Of a stretch of DNA of 64,000 nucleotides, positions 45,863 through 51,956 are shown piece by piece. The translations under genes and the position numbers were made by a program. How positions within the stretch are numbered: position 1 is the stretch's first letter; every line of letters begins with the position of its first letter. The notes below the pieces were generated by a model. That model was not told where the DNA came from and made no database searches. It worked only from the letters and a program-made list of their open reading frames with translations. Source of the DNA: Alloalcanivorax dieselolei B5 (lineage in GTDB: Bacteria; Pseudomonadota; Gammaproteobacteria; Pseudomonadales; Alcanivoracaceae); assembly GCF_000300005.1 (NCBI RefSeq), contig NC_018691.1, positions 2,604,001 through 2,668,000 of the forward strand. Reading direction: 5' to 3'.

Positions 45863-46831
45863 ATGGCCCTTCCCAGTTCGACCAAATCGGATCTTCTGCT
45901 GGTCTGCGTGACCTTATTGGCGGCAGTCAGTTGGATGTTCTCCAAGGAGGCGGTGCTGCTGATGCCGCCGCTTTTGTTCATGTGTCTGCGTTTTCTGCTG
46001 GCCGGCCTGATTCTGGCCTTGGTGGGACAGCGGCAATTGCGCCGCATGAATCGGGACAAGTACTGGCGCAGCATCCAGGTAGGCATGGTGTTCGGCGCCG
46101 CCATGAGTTTCTGGATCATGGGGCTGCACTACGGCAATCACGTCGGTGAAGGCGCTTTCATCACCAGCCTTGGCGTGGTGCTGGTCCCGGTCATGGCGCG
46201 CCTGGTGTTCAAGGAGCATCCGCCGCTGAGCACCTGGCTGGCGCTGCCGGTGGCGGTGTGTGGGCTGGCGCTGTTGTCGCTGGACGGCGGCTTCCAGGGC
46301 GAACTGGGGCAATTGTTCTTCCTTGCCTCGGCGATGATTTTCGCGTTGTTTTTCACCCTCAACACCCGCGCCGCCAATAACGCCACCATCACCGCTACCG
46401 GCGGCCGGACCACCACCCGAGAACGGGTGCCGGCACTGGCGCTGACCTCGGTGGTGCTGGTCACGGTGGGCCTGGTCACCGGCACCGCGTCCTTGCTGCT
46501 GGAGCCCTGGAGCCCCACTTTCCATTCCGGCGAACTGGGACTGGTGATCGCCGCCTGGGTGATCGCCAGCGCCACCCTGGGTACCGCCGCGCGTTTCTTT
46601 CTGCAGACCTACGCGCAGAGCCTGTCCATGCACAGTCATGGCGTGGTGATCATGATCCTGGAGCCGATGTGGACCGCGCTGTTGGCGGCGCTGTGGTTCG
46701 GCGAAACCATGAACGCCACCCAGTTGGGCGGTTGCGCGATGATCTTCCTGGCGCTACTGGTGAACCGCTGGAGCGCGATACGGCGAGTGCTCAAACGTTG
46801 GGTCGATCAGCGCCGGGCAGCCCGCGCGTGA
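45863..46831 (+). CDS. EamA/DMT-family transporter
   Basis: This 322-residue protein has ten hydrophobic helices in two EamA repeats, the first starting LLLVCVTLLAAVSWMFSKEAV and the second around TSVVLVTVGLVTGTASLLL. An unusual short soluble loop (NATITATGGRTTTRERVP) separates them. The family exports amino acids, nucleotide sugars or other metabolites; the substrate here is unknown. GTAGCGGAG precedes the ATG. The stop overlaps the start of the next small gene (GTGA). Confidence 0.85.
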   Translation: MALPSSTKSDLLLVCVTLLAAVSWMFSKEAVLLMPPLLFMCLRFLLAGLILALVGQRQLRRMNRDKYWRSIQVGMVFGAAMSFWIMGLHYGNHVGEGAFITSLGVVLVPVMARLVFKEHPPLSTWLALPVAVCGLALLSLDGGFQGELGQLFFLASAMIFALFFTLNTRAANNATITATGGRTTTRERVPALALTSVVLVTVGLVTGTASLLLEPWSPTFHSGELGLVIAAWVIASATLGTAARFFLQTYAQSLSMHSHGVVIMILEPMWTALLAALWFGETMNATQLGGCAMIFLALLVNRWSAIRRVLKRWVDQRRAARA

Positions 46832-47073
46832 TCCAGCCGGATCGTGGCGGCACGCTGCTGGCACTGGCGGTGGTCAGCCTGTTGCTGTTCGCGCCCCTGG
46901 GGCCGGTGGTCTGGTGGTGGGCGCAAAAGGATCTGGACGCCATGGCGGCGGGCCGCATGGATGCGGTGGGGCGCCCCTCCACGCTGTGGGCCCGGGGGCT
47001 GTCGATGGCGGCCACGTTGCTTTTGATGATGATGTTGATTGGAATTTCAATTGCTTTAATTTCAATGATATAG
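46828..47073 (+). CDS. Small two-helix membrane protein (DUF4190-like)
   Basis: This 81-residue protein begins at a GTG overlapping the EamA gene stop. Helix 1 is LLALAVVSLLLFAPLGPVVW and helix 2 is LSMAATLLLMMMLIGISIALI. The loop WAQKDLDAMAAGRMDAVGRP resembles DUF4190-type proteins, which have a KDL..M..G.MD loop. The last 15 codons are strikingly AT-rich compared with the rest and contain a 9-bp direct repeat. Function is unknown. Confidence 0.65.
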   Translation: MIQPDRGGTLLALAVVSLLLFAPLGPVVWWWAQKDLDAMAAGRMDAVGRPSTLWARGLSMAATLLLMMMLIGISIALISMI

Positions 47074-47130
47074 ACAATCTTATTAATGCCAATTCTATAT
47101 CACGATTTCGATTTTCCATTACCCCCGTTG
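47029..47130 (+). other. AT-rich island upstream of the secDF leader
   Basis: About 100 bp of clearly AT-rich sequence lies in an otherwise GC-rich region, overlapping the end of the small membrane protein gene. It contains AATTTCAAT twice (47043-47051 and 47058-47066, 15 bp apart). It also has promoter-like boxes: TTGCTT (47051) with GACAAT (47073), and TAGACA (47071) with TATATC (47096). It is the most likely place for the promoter of the downstream secretion-monitor/secDF operon. Confidence 0.5.
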
Positions 47131-47232
47131 AAGCCGATGCTCGCCGCCCCCATTTGATGGCGCTACTCTATTGGGCTGGATTGGGCCGGTTTAACCCGGC
47201 GATCCTGAATCCACCACCACCGGATACCCGAC

Positions 47233-47616
47233 TTGGCCGCACCGTCATCCCGTAGCTTGCGCCCCAACCGCCGTGAACCGGCCGGGAGCCTGCTCGCCCA
47301 TCTGCTATGGGTGCTGATGCTGCTTGCCACGCCGCATTCCGGTCAGGCGTTTGACGCCCGCGAAGGCGGGCCGCACACCCAACCCCTCGACGGGGCCGCT
47401 CAACTTGCTCTGCCCTCCGGCTATCAGGTCCGTAGCGACGCTTTTGCCACTGATCACCACGACGACGGCAACGCGGCTCTATTACCGTGGCTGCCGTCGG
47501 CAACGCCGACACCGTCGCGCCCCGGCCCGCTTTCCCTGAACCGCCCCCTGGCGGTGGTTGCTGAGCACTACCGGCCACAGGCTCCCCGCGCCCCACCCGC
47601 GTTCTCCACGCTCTGA
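47233..47616 (+). CDS. Putative secretion-monitoring arrest peptide with C-terminal RAPP motif, upstream of secDF
   Basis: I read a 127-residue protein from a TTG with a weak GGA site; a second TTG lies at codon 9. It has a Sec signal peptide: basic n-region with four Arg, hydrophobic core LLAHLLWVLMLLA, and cleavage near SGQA/FDA. The rest is low in complexity and Pro/Ala-rich and resembles no enzyme. It ends PQAPRAPPAFSTL, with R119-A120-P121-P122 five residues from the stop. R-A-P-P is the stalling motif of the ApdA/ApdP arrest peptides, which sit upstream of secDF in actinobacteria and alphaproteobacteria; VemP does the same job before secDF2 in Vibrio. The gene precedes secDF by 74 bp. 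I infer a nascent-chain sensor that stalls until its own export pulls it free. No similarity beyond signal plus RAPP is claimed. Confidence 0.75.
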   Translation: MAAPSSRSLRPNRREPAGSLLAHLLWVLMLLATPHSGQAFDAREGGPHTQPLDGAAQLALPSGYQVRSDAFATDHHDDGNAALLPWLPSATPTPSRPGPLSLNRPLAVVAEHYRPQAPRAPPAFSTL

Positions 47617-47687
47617 CCCCAACAACACCGCCACACGGCGGCACCTTCGCGTGCGCGCCCGGCGGAGAGTGGTTTTAATGGAGAACG
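47600..47687 (+). promoter_or_regulatory. mRNA switch masking the secDF Shine-Dalgarno
   Basis: CGTTCTCCA (47600-47608), the codons immediately after the RAPP motif, is perfectly complementary to TGGAGAACG (47679-47687), which contains the secDF ribosome site GGAG 7 nt before its TTG start. A small hairpin CCGCC-ACAC-GGCGG (47628-47641) lies inside the closed loop. With Pro121 in the P site (codon 47593-47595), the front edge of a stalled ribosome should reach about 47608-47611. It would therefore cover the masking strand and free the secDF site. Confidence 0.7.
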
Positions 47688-47690
47688 AAC

Positions 47691-50174
47691 TTGAACCGAT
47701 TTCGCTTACGGGCGACGGCTTATGCCCTCGTCATTCTGCTTGGTGTGCTCGCCGCGCTGCCGAGTATCCTGCCGCCGGCGGCGTTGCAACAGGCGCCGGA
47801 CTGGTATCGCCAGCACCATCTGTCCCTGGGGCTGGATCTCCAGGGCGGCTCCCATGTGCTGCTGAAAGTCGAACAAGGACCACTGCTGGCGGAGAAAACC
47901 CGCAAGATCGCGCAGGAACTGGGGCAGCGCCTGGACCGCAACGGCATTCAACACGGCCGCCCGGTGGTCGATGGTGATCATGTGCGCCTGGCCATCCGCC
48001 CGGCTGCCGCCATGGAGGCCGCCCTGCGGCTTGCCTCGGACATCCGGGATGATCAGGGCCGCCGCCAGCTTTCCGTGACCCACGACGGTCCGTCCCTGGT
48101 GTTGCGGCCCTCTTCCAGTTTGTCGCAACAGGTGGTCAGCGATGCGGTGGAACGCAGTCTGGATGTGGTGCGCCGCCGCATTGATGAAACCGGCGTGGTG
48201 GAACCCCGGGTCACCCGCCAGGGCGACGATGCCATTCTGGTGCAACTGCCCGGCGTCACCGATCCGGAACGCATCACCGCCCTGCTTGGCCGCACCGCGC
48301 GATTGACCTTCCATCTGGTCGCCGATGGCAGCGGCCCGGATCGCCCCCTGGTGCTGCCGGGCGCGGAAGACGGCCGGCGTTACCAGGTCGAAGCCACACC
48401 TTTACTGGACGGCGGCCAGTTGGCCGACGCCCGGCTGGGCTTCGACAGCCGCACCCATCAGCCGGTGGTGAACTTCACGCTGGACGGCGACGGTGCCCGC
48501 CTGTTCGGCGACATCACCACCCACAACGTGGGGCGGCCCTTCGCGGTGGTGCTGGACGGCGAAGTGATTACCGCGCCGGTCATCCGTACCCCGATCACCG
48601 CCGGTCGCGGCGAGATCAGCGGCAACTTCACCCCGCGGCAGGCCGGTGACCTGGCCATGTTGTTGCGCGCCGGCTCCTTGCCCGCCCCGCTGCACGTCGT
48701 GGAGCAGCGAACGGTGGGCGCGGAACTCGGCGGCGACACCATTCGCATGGGCGTGCTCAGCGGTGCCCTCGGCGCGGCTCTGGTGCTGGTGTTCATGATC
48801 TCGATTTATCGCCGCTGGGGTGTGATCGCCAATACCGCTCTGGCCATCAATGTTCTGCTGGTACTGGGTTTACTGGCCAGTTTCGGCGCGACGCTGACGC
48901 TGCCGGGCATCGCCGGTCTGATCCTTGGCGTCGGCATGGCGGTGGACGCCAATATTCTGATCAATGAACGCATCCGCGAGGAAACAGAGAAAGGCAAGAA
49001 TGCCATGGCGGCGCTGCGCGCCGGCTTCCAGCGCGCCTTCGCCACCATCGTCGACGCCAACATCACCACGCTGATCGCTGTGGGACTGCTGTTCGGTTTC
49101 GGCAGCGGTCCGGTGCGCGGTTTCGCCGTGACCATGGCGGTGGGGCTGCTGGTGTCCATGTTCACCTCGGTGTCGGTGACCCGGTTACTGATGGAGTGGC
49201 GGCTGCGACGGCGGCAGCGGCAACCGCTGGTCCTGCCGGAGGTACCCGGATTTCAGCGCCTGCGGCAACGCCAACAGCCGATCCAGTTCATGCGTGTGAA
49301 GGCGTTGGGCATCACGCTGTCAGTGCTGCTGTCGGTACTGTCCCTGGGCTCTCTGGCCTGGCCGGGATTGAATCAGGGCATCGATTTCCTCGGCGGCATC
49401 GCCATGGAGGTTCAGGTGCCCTCGTCGCTGTCGGAGAACGCTCTGCGGCAGGCATTGCGGGACGCCGGCCTCACCGACGCGGCGTTGCAGCCGTTCGCCG
49501 ATGACGGCCACTTTCTGGTGCGGATGCCCGCCAGTGACGATGGTAACGCGGTGGTGGAAACAGCGAAGACGGCGATCAGCGGTCTGCACGCCGACAGCCG
49601 TTTCCCACGGGTGGATATGGTCGGCCCGGCGGTCAGCGGCGGCTTCGTCGAAGCCAGTATTCTGGCGGTGCTGCTGGCCGGGGCGGGCATGTTCGCCTAC
49701 CTGCGGCTACGCTTCGAACGGCATTTCGCCTGGGCGGCGCTGATCACCCTGCTGCTGGATGTGAGCAAGACACTGGGGTTCTTCGTGTTGACCGGCGTGG
49801 AATTCAATCTTACCGCCATCGCCGCCTTGCTGACGCTGATCGGTTACTCGGTGAACGACAAGGTGGTGGTCTTCGACCGCATCCGCGAAAACCAGAAGCT
49901 CAATCCGGATCAGCCGCTGGAGACGCTGCTCAATGTCAGTCTGACCCAGGTGCTGACCCGCACGCTGTTCACCTCCGCCACCACCTTCCTGGCGCTGCTG
50001 CCGATGGGGCTGCTGGGTGGTGGCGCGGTGGCCAGCTTCGCCCTGCCGGTGCTGTTCGGCATTGTTGTCGGCACCACTTCTTCCATGTACATCGCCGCGC
50101 CCATGGCCCTGTTCCTGGCGCGCTGGCGACCGACGCCACGGGCTGACACGGAGGTGTTGGCGGAGCGGCCTTGA
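47691..50174 (+). CDS. secDF: Fused protein translocase subunit SecDF
   Basis: This 827-residue single-chain SecD+SecF has twelve helices. The SecD half runs to about residue 500 with SLGLDLQGGSHVLLK after TM1, the large P1 periplasmic head, and VNFTLDGDGARLFGDIT. The SecF half starts near residue 520, with INQGIDFLGGIAMEVQV as the SecF D1-like motif and a last block FALPVLFGIVVGTTSSMYIA. It uses proton motive force to pull exported proteins off SecYEG. The TTG start with GGAGAA is within the proposed mRNA switch. Gammaproteobacteria usually have separate secD and secF next to yajC, so this is probably a second, inducible copy. Confidence 0.92.
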   Translation: MNRFRLRATAYALVILLGVLAALPSILPPAALQQAPDWYRQHHLSLGLDLQGGSHVLLKVEQGPLLAEKTRKIAQELGQRLDRNGIQHGRPVVDGDHVRLAIRPAAAMEAALRLASDIRDDQGRRQLSVTHDGPSLVLRPSSSLSQQVVSDAVERSLDVVRRRIDETGVVEPRVTRQGDDAILVQLPGVTDPERITALLGRTARLTFHLVADGSGPDRPLVLPGAEDGRRYQVEATPLLDGGQLADARLGFDSRTHQPVVNFTLDGDGARLFGDITTHNVGRPFAVVLDGEVITAPVIRTPITAGRGEISGNFTPRQAGDLAMLLRAGSLPAPLHVVEQRTVGAELGGDTIRMGVLSGALGAALVLVFMISIYRRWGVIANTALAINVLLVLGLLASFGATLTLPGIAGLILGVGMAVDANILINERIREETEKGKNAMAALRAGFQRAFATIVDANITTLIAVGLLFGFGSGPVRGFAVTMAVGLLVSMFTSVSVTRLLMEWRLRRRQRQPLVLPEVPGFQRLRQRQQPIQFMRVKALGITLSVLLSVLSLGSLAWPGLNQGIDFLGGIAMEVQVPSSLSENALRQALRDAGLTDAALQPFADDGHFLVRMPASDDGNAVVETAKTAISGLHADSRFPRVDMVGPAVSGGFVEASILAVLLAGAGMFAYLRLRFERHFAWAALITLLLDVSKTLGFFVLTGVEFNLTAIAALLTLIGYSVNDKVVVFDRIRENQKLNPDQPLETLLNVSLTQVLTRTLFTSATTFLALLPMGLLGGGAVASFALPVLFGIVVGTTSSMYIAAPMALFLARWRPTPRADTEVLAERP

Positions 50175-50182
50175 GAGGCAAG

Positions 50183-50215
50183 GCCGCCGGACGCCGGAAA
50201 GGCATCCGGCGGCCG
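50183..50215. repeat. Strong GC hairpin between secDF and the ACBP gene
   Basis: GGCCGCCGGA and TCCGGCGGCC pair perfectly over 10 bp. An inner GCC-GGAAA-GGC continues the stem after one mismatch. No T-run follows on either side, so it may stabilise the 3' ends of the two convergent transcripts rather than act as a classic terminator. Confidence 0.6.
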
Positions 50216-50219
50216 GCTC

Positions 50220-50483
50220 TCAACCGTGACTCTTCTGCAACGCTTCCACTTTGCTGATGTAGTTTTGCCGCGCGCTGTCCTGGTCCATGCCCTTGAGCTT
50301 GGCCCAGGCGTCGTACTTGGCGCGCCCCACCATATCCAGCATGCCCGGCCGCTTGCCGGTGACGTCGCCGACGCTGCCCTGCTTGAAATGGGCGTACAGA
50401 TACAACAGGTCATCGTTGCCCGGTTTGCGTGACAGGGTCTGTACGTCCTTCCGGGCCTGTTCAAACTGCTCTTCATACGCCAT
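50220..50483 (-). CDS. Acyl-CoA-binding protein
   Basis: This 87-residue four-helix protein has the ACBP signature: FEQARKDVQTLSRKPGNDDLLYLYAHFKQ in the first half and MVGRAKYDAWAKLKGMDQD in the second, with the conserved Tyr and Lys ligands. It binds medium- and long-chain acyl-CoA esters in the cytosol. Such proteins are scattered in bacteria and fit a lipid- or alkane-degrading lifestyle. It is convergent with secDF across the GC hairpin. Confidence 0.93.
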   Translation of the reverse strand: MAYEEQFEQARKDVQTLSRKPGNDDLLYLYAHFKQGSVGDVTGKRPGMLDMVGRAKYDAWAKLKGMDQDSARQNYISKVEALQKSHG

Positions 50484-50639
50484 TATTCGTACCTTCAGGT
50501 TGTGTTACCCATTTATCATTAGTCCGTTGCCCGGCGCGCTATCATGCTCCGGTTCGGCAAATAGTGTCCGCACCCGCCAACGGAAGCAACCGGGCAGCGA
50601 CCACATAATAAGCAGCAACGTCAAAGAACGGGGGACTCC

Positions 50640-51875
50640 ATGGCCACTGACAGCACCCAGACGCGACCTCTGGAAGCGGAACAGGAACGCGCCCTGAAAC
50701 GCGCGTTGAGCACTCTCTGGGTACGTTTTCCCGGATCCCTGGAAGACGACTACATCGTCTACGCGGAACATCGCGCCACCAAGCTGATCCGGCGATCGGT
50801 GTACATCCTGCTGGCGATTTTCCTGATCGTGGTGGTGCCGGTATCGCTGCTGGTGAAGGACCCATCGCTGGGCCGCTGGCAGGCGCTCGGCGTTTATCCC
50901 ATTGCCTGTTCACTGGCGTTGCTGTTGGCGGCCATCCATGTCCCCGCGGTACAGCGGCTGGTGGCCACGCTGATCGGGCTGGCACTGATGATCTCGCTGA
51001 CCGGCACCCTGATCGGCGCGATCCACTTGCAGGACCATTTCCTCGGCCAGGTGGCGGCGTTTGAAACGATCTACGTACTGATCATCGGCTTCTCCATTCT
51101 GCGGCTGCCTCCGACCCGCACCCTGTTCTGGTCCCTCGGCGCCCTGATCATCGCCCTGGGCGTGGCGCTTTATCAGGATTGGCGCATCACGCCGATCTCA
51201 CTGCTGCTGTACTACGGCTTCCCGCTGCTGGTGTGCGCCCTGAACGGCTACATGCTCGACGCCAGCGCCCGCAGCAACTTCGCCAACATGCTGCTGCGCA
51301 ACGCCGAATCACAACGGCTGCGGCGCTGGCGCGACAATGCCGACCGGGAAGCCCGGCGGCAGCGTCTGCTGAATGAATTCACCGCCCACATCGCCGGCAA
51401 TCCGCGCGTCACCGAACTGCTCGACAAGGCACTGGCGTTTCTGATCGAAAACACCCCGGCGGTGGCCGGCGCCGGCTACCGGTTGGAGGAGGACGGCCTG
51501 CACCTGGAAGCGGCACGCGGCCTCGGCCAGACGGCGCGGGAACAGTCCCATGTCGAAACCGATGGTTTTCTCGCCTCGGCCCTGGAGATTCAGGGCGCCT
51601 CGGTGCGCCACGAGGTGCCCGGCGGCTATATGGACCTGGAAACCGGCCACAGCCAGATCCGCCCCGGCGAGGTGCTGTTCCTGCCGATCCGGCAGGGCAA
51701 ACACACCCTTGGCATCCTGGAGCTGGCGTCCCTGGACTCGTTCGATGAACACGTTCGTTCCGCCTGTGACGCCATTGCCACGCCGCTGGGTTACGCCATG
51801 ATCGCGGCCCTCGGCCGGGAGTCCTTCATCCGCCGCGCCCGGGAGAAACAGCAACCGCAAGGTACCGTGACATAA
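50640..51875 (+). CDS. Multi-TM sensor-like protein with C-terminal GAF domain
   Basis: This 411-residue protein has a cytoplasmic N-terminus, six hydrophobic helices between about residues 52 and 205 (VYILLAIFLIVVVPVSLLV first; SLLLYYGFPLLVCALNGYML last), a linker with coiled-coil character (QRLRRWRDNADREARRQR), and a GAF-like domain to the end. No GGDEF, EAL, HAMP or histidine kinase module is attached, so any output must come from a partner. AACGGGGGACTCC precedes the ATG. Confidence 0.72.
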   Translation: MATDSTQTRPLEAEQERALKRALSTLWVRFPGSLEDDYIVYAEHRATKLIRRSVYILLAIFLIVVVPVSLLVKDPSLGRWQALGVYPIACSLALLLAAIHVPAVQRLVATLIGLALMISLTGTLIGAIHLQDHFLGQVAAFETIYVLIIGFSILRLPPTRTLFWSLGALIIALGVALYQDWRITPISLLLYYGFPLLVCALNGYMLDASARSNFANMLLRNAESQRLRRWRDNADREARRQRLLNEFTAHIAGNPRVTELLDKALAFLIENTPAVAGAGYRLEEDGLHLEAARGLGQTAREQSHVETDGFLASALEIQGASVRHEVPGGYMDLETGHSQIRPGEVLFLPIRQGKHTLGILELASLDSFDEHVRSACDAIATPLGYAMIAALGRESFIRRAREKQQPQGTVT

Positions 51876-51888
51876 GACCTTCATTTTC

Positions 51889-51911
51889 GCATTGATAACC
51901 ATTATCAATGC
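51889..51911. promoter_or_regulatory. Fur box upstream of the TonB receptor
   Basis: GCATTGATAA and TTATCAATGC are perfect 10-bp arms around CCA. The core TGATAAC-C-ATTATCA matches the 7-1-7 Fur consensus TGATAAT-N-ATTATCA at all but one position. It lies 46 bp before the receptor start, so the receptor should be induced under iron limitation. Confidence 0.92.
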
Positions 51912-51956
51912 CCCTATCCTCCCCGGCGAATTACAAAGCTGACCTGGGGAGTGCCA

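Noticed and set aside
46914-47255. Plus-strand frame overlapping the small membrane protein and the AT-rich island
   Set aside because: Out of frame with the GTGA-coupled 81-residue gene. The product is low-complexity and lacks any hydrophobic or family pattern.
47168-47644. Minus-strand frame opposite the RAPP gene
   Set aside because: It has an Arg/Gly-rich composition, no signal or domain and no ribosome site. The plus-strand frame has a proper signal peptide and leads into secDF.
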